Shown piece by piece: positions 8,164 through 19,501 of a stretch of DNA of 64,000 nt; position 1 is the first letter of the stretch, and every line of letters starts with the position of its first letter. This DNA is from Angustibacter sp. Root456 (GTDB taxonomy: Bacteria; Actinomycetota; Actinomycetes; Actinomycetales; Angustibacteraceae). The DNA is taken from NCBI RefSeq assembly GCF_001426435.1, contig NZ_LMER01000015.1, positions 69,488 to 133,487 on the forward strand, given 5' to 3'. Below the pieces are notes generated by a model that made no database searches, was not told the DNA's origin, and worked only from the letters and a program-made list of their open reading frames with translations. The position numbers and the translations under genes are program-made.

Positions 8164-8502
8164 TCAGTGCTGCGCGCCGGGGTGCTCGTCGTCCGGCACG
8201 GTGGCGTCGGCCGCCAGCTGCACGGCGTCCGGCTGCTCCTGGCCGCGACCGTCGGTGCGCGGCGACATGTCGGTGCCCACGGCCTCGTCGAGGCTGCCCT
8301 CGGCGATCTCGGCCTGGCTCGGCCCCGTGGCGTCGACCCCGCGCTCGTCGACGTTGCCGTCGACGTACGTGCCGTCGGACCGCTCGTCGTCCTTCAGGTG
8401 ACCGCCGTGCACCTCGACCGGCGCGCCGGGCACGGTGGCCGAGGGCACTCCCGTGTTCTTCGTCGCGTCGGCCTGGTAGCCCTTCAGCTCCTCGTCGCTC
8501 AT
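8164..8502 (-). CDS. Acidic, probably disordered hypothetical protein
   Basis: This 112-residue frame starts at ATG 8502 behind a GGGAGG stretch. The product is rich in Asp, Glu, Gly and Pro with no hydrophobic core: MSDEELKGYQADATKN, GGHLKDDERSDGTYVDG and SQAEIAEGSLDEAVG are representative. It has no signal peptide, membrane segment or recognisable domain and is likely intrinsically disordered. Codon third positions are GC-rich, supporting a real gene. It sits convergent to the alditol oxidase gene and downstream of guaB on the same strand. No function can be assigned. Confidence 0.55.
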   Translation of the reverse strand: MSDEELKGYQADATKNTGVPSATVPGAPVEVHGGHLKDDERSDGTYVDGNVDERGVDATGPSQAEIAEGSLDEAVGTDMSPRTDGRGQEQPDAVQLAADATVPDDEHPGAQH

Positions 8503-8566
8503 GCCTCCCACCGTGGCACCCCCGCCGCGCACCGCAACTCGGGCGATGGCCGCGCTCAGCGCACGG

Positions 8567-11221
<2,655 letters not shown>

Positions 11222-11225
<4 letters not shown>

Positions 11226-11833
11226 GACGCCTCACCGGCCAGCTGGCGCAGCCGGCCCAGGGCTCGGTGCTGCGCGACGCGCACCGCCCCGGGGCTCATC
11301 CCGAGAGCGCGCGCGGTCTCGTCGGCCGACCACCCGGCGGCGACGCGCAGCGTGAGGATCTCGCGCTGGGTCTCGGGCAGCTGGGCCAGCAGGGCACGGG
11401 CGCGTTCGGCGTCCGAGGCCAGCAGCGCGAGGTCCTCGGGGCCCGGACGCGGGTCGACGCCGTCCGGCACGTCGTCGGTCGGCTGCGGACGGCGCATGGC
11501 CGCCCGCTGGACGTCGGCCACCTTGCGCGACGCGATGCCGTAGACGAACGCCTCGAAGGGCGAACCCTGGTCGCGGTAACGCGGGAGCGCGGACAGCACG
11601 GCGATGCACACCTCCTGCGCCGCGTCGTCGGCGGCGTCCTCAGCCCCCCGGTACCGACCGAGGCGTGACCTCGCGTACCGGTGCACCAGGCGGCGCACGT
11701 CGACCAGGAGCTGCTCGGTGGCTCGCGCATCCCCCGCGACCGCGCGAGCGGCCAGCACCCTCAGGTCGACTTCGGACTCCACCGGTGCTATCGCGGCTCG
11801 CGCCACCGGTGTTACCTCGTGCGCCTCGTCCAT
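11222..11833 (-). CDS. sigD: RNA polymerase sigma-70-family factor (SigD/ShbA type)
   Basis: This 203-residue two-domain (region 2 plus region 4) sigma factor has region 2 motifs [16 protein letters not shown] and [15 protein letters not shown], and a region 4 helix-turn-helix [24 protein letters not shown]. The gene lies between bldM and rsdA-guaB, the position of M. tuberculosis sigD (Rv3414c) and Streptomyces shbA (SCO4769). ShbA is a major regulator of the housekeeping sigma gene in Streptomyces; whether that holds here is unknown. The 4-nt overlap with rsdA implies co-translation with its anti-sigma factor. Confidence 0.88.
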
Positions 11834-11891
11834 GCACCACCCCGAGCGTCCGTGAGCCGCCGGGCTCCTGACCGCGCCGACGATACCGCCG

Positions 11892-12506
11892 TCAGTGGAC
11901 CAGGCCCCAGCGGAAGCCGACCGCCACCGCCTGGGCGCGGTCGGCCGCGCCCATCTTGCGGAACAGCCGGCGGGCGTGGGTCTTGACGGTGTCCTCCGAC
12001 AGGTACAGCTCCTTGCCGATCTCGGCGTTGGAGCGGCCGCGGCTCATGCCGGTGAGCACCTGCAGCTCGCGCTCGGTCAGCACGGGCTGCACGCCGCCAC
12101 CGGGCAGCGCCACGGCCACGTCGGCGCGACGTCGCCCTGCGACGTCCGACAGCGACTGCACGATGGTCGCGGCGAGCTCCTCGCGGGAGGCGTCCTTCAT
12201 GACGTACCCGCGGGCGCCGGAGGTGATCGCCCGGGCGACGCCGTCGAGGTCCTCGGCCACGGTGGTCATGAGCACGTTGGCCTCGGGGTGCAGCGCGATC
12301 AGCCGGCGGGTGGCCTCGGTGCCGCCGATCCCGGGCATGCGTACGTCCATGAGCACGAGGGAGGGTCGCTCGACGGGCCAGCGGGCGATGACCTCCTCGC
12401 CGCTCGCGGCGGCCAGCACGCGCGTCACGCCGGGGATGGTGGCCACGCAGCGGCGCAGCGTCTCCCGCGCGAGCGGTGAGTCGTCGCAGACCAGCACGGT
12501 CGCCAT
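11892..12506 (-). CDS. bldM: BldM-family response regulator (NarL/LuxR type)
   Basis: This 204-residue protein has an N-terminal receiver domain ([11 protein letters not shown], Asp54 in LMDVRMPG, Lys in YVMKDAS) and a C-terminal LuxR helix-turn-helix ([40 protein letters not shown], read in pieces). Wording and the C-terminal FRWGLVH closely match Streptomyces BldM, which sits beside the same sigma factor. BldM acts in aerial development as a homodimer or as a heterodimer with WhiI, and phosphorylation is not required there. ATG 12506 is preferred because GGGAAGG lies 8 nt upstream; an in-frame GTG at 12512 is too close to that site. Confidence 0.9.
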   Translation of the reverse strand: MATVLVCDDSPLARETLRRCVATIPGVTRVLAAASGEEVIARWPVERPSLVLMDVRMPGIGGTEATRRLIALHPEANVLMTTVAEDLDGVARAITSGARGYVMKDASREELAATIVQSLSDVAGRRRADVAVALPGGGVQPVLTERELQVLTGMSRGRSNAEIGKELYLSEDTVKTHARRLFRKMGAADRAQAVAVGFRWGLVH

Positions 12507-12629
12507 CCCCACGTCCTTCCCTGGTACCAGCCGGGTTCACCCGATCGGCGGCGACGTCCGCCGCGCTCGAGGTGTCCATCGGCACGCAGGCGCCCGGGCC
12601 TTAGCAGCTGGCTCGGGGCAGGGGCGCGG

Positions 12630-13610
12630 TCACAGGATGGAGGCGATGACCTCTTCGACCGTGTCGCTGAGCGACTCCACCCGGGTCACCGTGGCCGGGA
12701 CGTTGCGGCCCCACCCGGGCCCTCCGACGAGCACGCGCGGCTTGGGCCGCACGCGGTCGACCTCGCCGAGCAGGTCCTGGTCGACCACCGGCATCGAGGC
12801 GTAGAGGACGACGACGGCCGGCCCGCTGCGCCGCACGGCCGACAGCAGGGCGGACGACGGTACGCGGTGGCCGAGCTGGCGGGCGAGCACGCCGCGCTCG
12901 GCGAGGGCGGCGGCGAGCGCGTGCAGCGGAAGGCTGTGCTGCTCCTCACCCACGCAGGCCAGGAGCACCTGCGCGGTGTTGCGGGGGCGCTCCAGGCTCT
13001 CGGTGGTGGCCCGCAGGACGCCCATGAGGCACTCGCTGAAGATGTGCTCGACCTCGATGCCGTCGCCGGTGGTGGCGAACCGCTCACCGAGGCCGATCAG
13101 CACGGGGGACGCGAGCGCCTCCCAGGTGCGGATCACGCCCTGCGTGCGCACCTGGCGCCGCAGCACCTCGCTGATGCCGTGGGCGTCCAGGGTCATGGAG
13201 GCGCGAGCGAGGCCGCGGACGGCGGGTGAGGCCTCGGGCAGGGGGACGACGCGTCCGCCACCGGCGCGGGCGGGGGTGTCGCCCAGCAGGTCGAGCAGGT
13301 TGTCGTCGACCTCGGCGGCCGCGCTCTCGTTCGACAGGGCGTACTGCGCCGCCTGCGCGGGCGACAGGCCCTCGTGGGTGAGCCGGCGCATGACCACGAG
13401 GCGCGCGAGGTCAGCGGCCGTGTAGCGACGGTGCGAGCCGGCGGTGTGGCTCGACGGACCGAGCCCGTAGCGGCGGGCCCACGTGCGCAGGGTGGCCGGT
13501 GCGACGCCGAGCCGGCGCGCGACAGCCGCCACGGTCAGGGTCGGGCCGTCCGCCGCCGACGCGGGCACCTCGGCTCGCTGCTGCTCACTCACGCCCATCA
13601 CGCACGCCAT
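12630..13610 (-). CDS. MerR-type regulator with C-terminal B12-binding-like domain
   Basis: This protein is about 326 residues long. A MerR helix-turn-helix at about 24-93 includes LTVAAVARRLGVAPATLRTWARRYGL and HRRYTAADLARLV. A helical bundle carrying EVEHIFSECLMG follows, then a flavodoxin-like domain with LLACVGEEQHSLPLHALAAALAERG. This order is that of CarH/LitR-type light-sensing cobalamin repressors. A His is present at the lower-ligand position (EEQHSLP), but the usual HxxG glycine is Pro, so cobalamin binding is uncertain. Start could be ATG 13610 or 13598. It stands between bldM and whiD, divergent from whiD, so they share an upstream region. Confidence 0.82.
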   Translation of the reverse strand: MACVMGVSEQQRAEVPASAADGPTLTVAAVARRLGVAPATLRTWARRYGLGPSSHTAGSHRRYTAADLARLVVMRRLTHEGLSPAQAAQYALSNESAAAEVDDNLLDLLGDTPARAGGGRVVPLPEASPAVRGLARASMTLDAHGISEVLRRQVRTQGVIRTWEALASPVLIGLGERFATTGDGIEVEHIFSECLMGVLRATTESLERPRNTAQVLLACVGEEQHSLPLHALAAALAERGVLARQLGHRVPSSALLSAVRRSGPAVVVLYASMPVVDQDLLGEVDRVRPKPRVLVGGPGWGRNVPATVTRVESLSDTVEEVIASIL

Positions 13611-13876
13611 CGCTCACGTGGTCATTGTGTGCGCACGGGGCCTCCCAGCGCTACCCGATCGCGCCAACTCGACCAATTCCTGACTCGATTCGTGCTCGCG
13701 GCCGAGGGGTCCGGCAACTTTCATGATCAAGGGACTTGAATCAAGGCTGGCGCGGTACTAAGTTCATCCATGAACCGCTTCACAGGTGGTTCAACAAGCG
13801 CTTCAGCATTCGTTTCACCGCTCGAGCAGTGGGCGGTCTGCGGCTGGCGATAATCCGCTTTCGACGGAGGAACGAC
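13611..13876. promoter_or_regulatory. Divergent regulatory region upstream of whiD and the MerR/B12 regulator
   Basis: This 266-nt intergenic stretch is noticeably more AT-rich than its surroundings. It contains a perfect 6-2-6 palindrome GTTCAT-CC-ATGAAC at 13762-13775 and a second, CTTGA-A-TCAAG, at 13735-13745. Near whiD, GGCGATAA at 13846-13853 resembles the -10 of WhiG/sigma-28 promoters (GCCGATAA), but no matching TAAA is seen at the right distance. GGAGG at 13866-13870 is the whiD ribosome site. The palindromes are plausible operators for BldM, the MerR regulator or another factor. No site was matched to a known consensus. Confidence 0.5.
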
Positions 13877-14191
13877 ATGGCAGAGATCTCCCGGCTCCCT
13901 GGCCCCATCGCCGACCTGTGGGAGTGGCAGTACGACGGCGCGTGCCGTCGGGTCGACCCGGCTGTCTTCTTCCACCCCGAGGGTGAGCGCGGCCCGGCCC
14001 GCCGTCGTCGCGACGAAGCGGCCAAGGCCGTGTGCGCGACCTGCCCGGTGATGGAGCAGTGCCGACAGCACGCCCTGAAGGTACGTGAGCCCTACGGCGT
14101 GTGGGGTGGCATGACCGAGGACGAGCGCGAGGCGTACTACGCCCAGCACAAGACGGCGCGCCGCCTGGCCTCGGCCGAGGTGGCGGTCTAG
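13877..14191 (+). CDS. whiD: WhiB-family iron-sulfur regulator (WhiD/WhiB3)
   Basis: This 104-residue WhiB-like protein has four cysteines positioned to hold a [4Fe-4S] cluster (C23, C53, C56, C62) and the GVWGG turn at 74-78, followed by a basic C-terminal tail. The N-terminus (RLPGPIADLWEWQ) closely resembles M. tuberculosis WhiB3 and Streptomyces WhiD. Both are encoded next to groEL as here. WhiD is needed for spore maturation in Streptomyces; WhiB3 links redox state to lipid metabolism in Mycobacterium. Start is firm: GGAGG lies 6 nt before ATG. WhiB3/WhiD proteins bind region 4 of the primary sigma factor. Confidence 0.93.
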   Translation: MAEISRLPGPIADLWEWQYDGACRRVDPAVFFHPEGERGPARRRRDEAAKAVCATCPVMEQCRQHALKVREPYGVWGGMTEDEREAYYAQHKTARRLASAEVAV

Positions 14192-14223
14192 CCGCACTGC
14201 CAGCCGGCTCCGGACCAGCCCCG

Positions 14224-14281
14224 CCGACGCAGCAGCAGACGCAACCGCAGACGCAGCAGCAAACGCAGCAGCAGACGCAGC
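14224..14281. repeat. Short imperfect CAG/ACGCAG tandem repeat
   Basis: The stretch between whiD and its terminator consists of imperfect ACGCAGCAGCAG-type units (for example acgcagcagcag, acgcaaccgcag, acgcagcagcaa, acgcagcagcag). It lies outside any convincing gene. A plus-strand frame would give a Gln/Thr-rich string, but it has no start of its own. Confidence 0.7.
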
Positions 14282-14321
14282 ACAGCGGCCCGGCACCCCT
14301 CGAGGGGTGCCGGGCCGCTGT
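14282..14321. terminator. Perfect 20-bp-arm palindrome between whiD and groEL
   Basis: ACAGCGGCCCGGCACCCCTC is followed directly by its exact reverse complement, so the two 20-nt arms meet without a spacer. The position between convergent whiD and groEL suggests a bidirectional terminator. There is no T-tract, as is common in actinobacteria. Confidence 0.75.
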
Positions 14322-14336
14322 CGTGTGCCGGGGCGG

Positions 14337-16067
<1,731 letters not shown>

Positions 16068-16364
16068 TTACTTCTCGACGACCGCGAGGACGTCGCGCGC
16101 CGAGAGGATGAGGAACTCCTCGCCGGCGTACTTGACCTCGGTGCCGCCGTACTTGCTGTAGATGACCTTGTCGCCGACCTTGACGTCGAGCGGCACGCGC
16201 TGGCCGTTGTCGTCGATGCGGCCCGGGCCGATGGCGAGGACCTCGCCCTCCTGGGGCTTCTCCTTCGCGGTGTCCGGGATAACCAGCCCGGAGGCCGTCG
16301 TCTGCTCGGCCTCGAGAGCCTTGACCACGATGCGGTCCTCGAGCGGCTTGATGCTGACCGACAC
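16068..16364 (-). CDS. groES: 10-kDa co-chaperonin GroES
   Basis: This 98-residue GroES starts [20 protein letters not shown]. The mobile loop [10 protein letters not shown] contacts GroEL, and the ending [17 protein letters not shown] is typical. Start is GTG 16364, supported by GGGGGAGG 7 nt upstream. It is the first gene of the groES-groEL operon, with two CIRCE-like operators and a promoter upstream. Confidence 0.97.
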   Translation of the reverse strand: MSVSIKPLEDRIVVKALEAEQTTASGLVIPDTAKEKPQEGEVLAIGPGRIDDNGQRVPLDVKVGDKVIYSKYGGTEVKYAGEEFLILSARDVLAVVEK

Positions 16365-16458
16365 TTGCTGACCTCCCCCTTCGGGAATGTCGCGGATGAA
16401 CGATTGGCGGTGTGGGCCGTCGCACCGCCGTCGCGGGGGTCGGAGCGGGGCTCACGAT

Positions 16459-16485
16459 CTGGCACACTCACGGGGAGAGTGCCAA
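16459..16485. promoter_or_regulatory. CIRCE-like operator, distal half-matched copy
   Basis: CTGGCACAC-N9-GAGTGCCAA resembles the HrcA target TTAGCACTC-N9-GAGTGCTAA with the canonical 9-9-9 spacing. The right arm matches 8 of 9 positions and the left arm 6 of 9. It lies between the promoter and groES. Confidence 0.65.
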
Positions 16486-16489
16486 GAAG

Positions 16490-16519
16490 AATCTATGCCG
16501 CGCGTTAGCACTCGGTCAA
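16490..16519 (-). promoter_or_regulatory. Candidate groES-groEL promoter
   Basis: The minus strand shows TTGACC (16519-16514), an 18-nt spacer and TAGATT (16495-16490). The -35 hexamer falls inside the spacer of the upstream CIRCE site, so HrcA binding would block RNA polymerase. Confidence 0.55.
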
Positions 16520-16531
16520 CCTGAGTGCCAG
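16505..16531. promoter_or_regulatory. CIRCE operator (HrcA site)
   Basis: TTAGCACTC-N9-GAGTGCCAG has a perfect left arm and seven of nine positions in the right arm, with exact 9-nt spacing. It overlaps the groES promoter. HrcA repression of groESL through CIRCE is established in many actinobacteria. Confidence 0.85.
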
Positions 16532-16560
16532 ATCGCGGCCGAGCAGATCCCGGAGGGTCG

Positions 16561-16782
16561 ATGAGGCAGCGCGTCGAGGCCGAGCTCGTGGCCAACGTCA
16601 TCAACGTGCTCGTCGCACCAGGTGACGAGGTGGCGGCCGGTGACATGGTGGTGCTGCTGGAGTCGATGAAGATGGAGATCCCGGTCGAGACCGAGTGGGC
16701 CGGCACCATCGCGGAGGTCGGCGTCGCCGAGGGTGACGTCGTCAACGAGGGCGACCTGATCGTCGTCGTCGACACCAAGTAG
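16561..16782 (+). CDS. Small biotinylated carrier protein (TB7.3-like)
   Basis: This is a 73-residue single biotinyl domain with the attachment motif ESMKMEIPV (Lys37) and flanking beta-strands VINVLVAPGDEVAAGD and VGVAEGDVVNEGDLI. It resembles the free-standing mycobacterial TB7.3 protein (Rv3221c), thought to serve as a carboxyl carrier for an acyl-CoA carboxylase. ATG 16561 is chosen because GGAGGG lies just upstream; an extended in-frame start at 16525 would run into the CIRCE region. It is divergent from groES and close to the next plus-strand gene (18 nt). Confidence 0.88.
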   Translation: MRQRVEAELVANVINVLVAPGDEVAAGDMVVLLESMKMEIPVETEWAGTIAEVGVAEGDVVNEGDLIVVVDTK

Positions 16783-16800
16783 CCGGGGTCGTCCTGCTGC

Positions 16801-18018
16801 ATGACTGACCTCACCGCGATGCGCTCGCTGCTCACGCCTGAGGGCTGGGCGCTGCTGGAGTCCTTGCCGCCGTACGACGAGCAGTCCGCGATCGCGCTCG
16901 GCGAGCGGCTGCGCAGCGAGGGCCACGACCCCGGCCTGGTCGCCGCGGCGCTGACCCAGTCGCGGCTGCGCGCCAAGGGCCACGACAAGCTCGGGCCGTT
17001 CGCCGACGCCATGCTGCTGACGCCCGACGGGCTCGAGCAGGCGACGCGGCTCGCGGTCGCCGCGCACCACGCGAGACGGTTCGTGGGCGCCGGGGTGCGC
17101 CGGGTGGCCGACCTCGGCTGCGGCCTCGGCTCGGACGCCATGGCCTTCGCCGCCCTCGGGCTGCCGGTGCTCGCGATCGACGCCGACGAGCTCACCGCGG
17201 CCTTCGCCACGGTCAACCTGCGGCACTGGGCCGACGTCGAGGTGCGCTGCCACGACGTCACGACCCTCGACCTGCCGGCGATGCTCGAGCCGGGTGACGG
17301 CGTGTGGCTCGACCCGGCCCGCCGGACGGCGGCACCTGGGCCGGGTGGGCGCTCGAAGCGCACCTTCGACCCCGAAGCCTTCTCACCGCCGTACTCGTTC
17401 GTGCTCGAGGTGGCCCAGTACTTTCCCGCCACCGGGGCCAAGCTCGCGCCGGGCATCGCGCACCGTCTGCTGCCCGACGGCGCCGAGGCGCAGTGGGTGT
17501 CGGTGGGCGGCGACGTCGTCGAGTGCGCGCTGTGGTGCGGGCCGCTCGCCCGCGAGGGCGTCGCGCGCAGCGCGCTGGTGCTCGACGGCGCCGGCGCGAC
17601 CCACGAGGTGCTCGGTGACCCCGAGGCCGGCCGCCCGGCGTCCGGCGCCGTCGGGACCTACCTGCACGAGCCCGACGGCGCCGTGATCCGCGCCGGGCTG
17701 GTGGGCGAGGTCGCCGCACAGCTCGGCGCGCGGCTCATCGACCCCACGATCGCCTACCTCACCACCGACCAGCCGGCCGCGTCACCGCTCGTGCACTCGT
17801 ACGCGGTCGAGGACGTCATGCCGTTCCACCTCAAGGCGCTGCGGGCGGCGCTGCGCGACCGCGGCGTCGGCACGCTGACCATCAAGAAGCGCGGGAGCGC
17901 CATCGACCCCGCCCAGCTGCGCCGCCAGCTGCGCCTGCACGGCGCCGGTGAAGCGACCATCGCGCTCACTCGCGTGGCCGGGCGGCCGCACGTGCTCTTC
18001 CTGCGCCCCCTGCCCTAG
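16801..18018 (+). CDS. Class I SAM-dependent methyltransferase with THUMP-like C-terminal domain
   Basis: In this 405-residue protein a Rossmann methyltransferase core spans about 95-190, with the SAM-binding motif VADLGCGLGSDAMAF and the active-site-like LDPARRT. The C-terminal region (VHSYAVEDVMPFHLKALRAAL and TIKKRG) matches the THUMP-like domain found in actinobacterial members of this group. The THUMP domain binds RNA in other families, so an RNA substrate is possible but unproven. Its stop codon overlaps the stop of the convergent MFS gene within the shared CTAG. Confidence 0.82.
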   Translation: MTDLTAMRSLLTPEGWALLESLPPYDEQSAIALGERLRSEGHDPGLVAAALTQSRLRAKGHDKLGPFADAMLLTPDGLEQATRLAVAAHHARRFVGAGVRRVADLGCGLGSDAMAFAALGLPVLAIDADELTAAFATVNLRHWADVEVRCHDVTTLDLPAMLEPGDGVWLDPARRTAAPGPGGRSKRTFDPEAFSPPYSFVLEVAQYFPATGAKLAPGIAHRLLPDGAEAQWVSVGGDVVECALWCGPLAREGVARSALVLDGAGATHEVLGDPEAGRPASGAVGTYLHEPDGAVIRAGLVGEVAAQLGARLIDPTIAYLTTDQPAASPLVHSYAVEDVMPFHLKALRAALRDRGVGTLTIKKRGSAIDPAQLRRQLRLHGAGEATIALTRVAGRPHVLFLRPLP

Positions 18019-19307
18019 CCGGTGTACGACAGGACGCCGTAGCGCTCCCGGGTGCGCAGCGCCCACGCCGACACCGGGACGCTCAGCAGACCCGCGGCGA
18101 GGATCACGGCGCCGAGCACGATCCACCCCGGCGTCCCCCAGTTGATGCACAGCAGCGCGATCAGCGGCGGCCCGACGATGTTCGACAGCGAGAAGCTCAT
18201 GCCGGCGAAGCCCTGGTACTGGCCCTGCCGGTCGCGCGGTGCGAGCCCCATCTGCAGGCCCCACTGGCCGCCCGAACCCACCATCTCGCCGACCACGTGG
18301 ACGCCGGCCCCGGCGAGCACGAGCAGCACCGAGACCCAGACCGCCTGGCCGTCGGCGAAGGCGATGAGGGTGAAGCCCACGAGGATCCACGCCCCCGCGA
18401 AGGCGAGCGCCCGCGCGGACGTCGGCACCGACGTCGCGCCGCGCGACAGCCGCACCTGCAGCAGGGCGACCGAGACGGTGTTGACGAGCAGGACGACGGC
18501 GACGAGTGAGTTCGGCGCGCTGGTGTGGCCGGCGATCCACAGCGGGATCGCCAGCTCCATCACGAGGAAGTGGATCGCGAAGATCCCCGTCAGCAACGAC
18601 ACGACCACGAAGGGGACGTCGCGCAGCACCTGCAGGCGCGGGGCCCCCTGCGCGCGGGCTGGAGCGGGCTCGAGGTGCGGCAGGCGGCGCACGGCCACCG
18701 AGGTGGCGAGGAAGGTCACGGCGTCGAGCGCGAAGACGCCCAGGTAGGCCCAGGTCTGGTCGATCGCGAGGGCGAGGCCGCCGAGCAGCGCGCCGAACGA
18801 GATGCCGACGTTGGTGACGGCCCGCAGGTAGGCCTTGAACTCCACGCCGCGGCCGCCCTCGGCGATCCGGGCGATGAAGCCGTTGCGCACGGCGCCCGCG
18901 CCGCGGTCGAACACGGCCTGCACGCCCAGGACGAGGCAGAGCACCAGCAGGTTGTGGGTGACCAGCAGGCCGAGCGCGGTGACGCCGCTCGCCGCGGTCA
19001 GGGCGCTCAGCACCTCGCGCGGGCCACGCACGTCGCCGAGGTGACCCATCGGCACCTGCGCGAGCATGCCGCACAGCGCGGCCACCGACAGCGCGAGGCC
19101 CACCTGCGTCGCCGCGAGGCCGATCTTGTGCGTGAAGTAGAGCGCGAACGTCGTCATCATCGCGCCGTTGCCGGCGGTGTTGACGAGCGTCGCGCCCGCC
19201 AGGACGCGCAGGTTCGCATCGCGCGGGATGCCGCGGCGGGTGAGCCGCTCGGGCACCGCCGCCGGGACGGTCTCTGCCTCTTCGGCGGGCGGGGTGCTGG
19301 CGGACAT
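18015..19307 (-). CDS. MFS transporter
   Basis: This 430-residue polytopic membrane protein has about 12 hydrophobic segments, a cytoplasmic loop GHLGDVRGPREVL after helix 2 corresponding to MFS motif A, and a variable central loop rich in Pro and Ala (HLEPAPARAQ). It is an MFS permease of the drug/metabolite exporter type. Substrate is unknown. ATG 19307 sits 7 nt after a CACCCT hexamer with a TTGACG -35. It is convergent with the methyltransferase and divergent from a second, unrelated MFS gene. Confidence 0.82.
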   Translation of the reverse strand: MSASTPPAEEAETVPAAVPERLTRRGIPRDANLRVLAGATLVNTAGNGAMMTTFALYFTHKIGLAATQVGLALSVAALCGMLAQVPMGHLGDVRGPREVLSALTAASGVTALGLLVTHNLLVLCLVLGVQAVFDRGAGAVRNGFIARIAEGGRGVEFKAYLRAVTNVGISFGALLGGLALAIDQTWAYLGVFALDAVTFLATSVAVRRLPHLEPAPARAQGAPRLQVLRDVPFVVVSLLTGIFAIHFLVMELAIPLWIAGHTSAPNSLVAVVLLVNTVSVALLQVRLSRGATSVPTSARALAFAGAWILVGFTLIAFADGQAVWVSVLLVLAGAGVHVVGEMVGSGGQWGLQMGLAPRDRQGQYQGFAGMSFSLSNIVGPPLIALLCINWGTPGWIVLGAVILAAGLLSVPVSAWALRTRERYGVLSYTG

Positions 19308-19314
19308 GACGTCC

Positions 19315-19344
19315 AGGGTGGGCGAGGAGGTATCTCGACGTCAA
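19315..19344 (-). promoter_or_regulatory. Candidate promoter of the minus-strand MFS gene
   Basis: The minus strand reads TTGACG (19344-19339), an 18-nt spacer, CACCCT (19320-19315), 7 nt, then ATG 19307. The plus-strand sequence TATCTCGACGTCAA (19331-19344) overlaps the -35 and recalls MarR-type operators of the TATCTTGANNTCAAGATA kind, although only the left part is good. Confidence 0.45.
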
Positions 19345-19501
19345 ACTATTTGCTGGCCACGCGCTCGGCCGGACGCCAGCTGGTTCAACGGGCGAGATGG
19401 CTGCACCCGGCGTAACTTTCCGACGTTCGCCAAACGTGGCAAAAGCGGCCGAGCGGAGCCCCCGGGCAGCGCATCTGGTCGACGACCGGCAAGGAGTCGC
19501 C

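Noticed and set aside
13846-13853. WhiG-type promoter for whiD from GGCGATAA
   Set aside because: The matching TAAA at 15-16 nt upstream is absent, so it is mentioned only as a resemblance.
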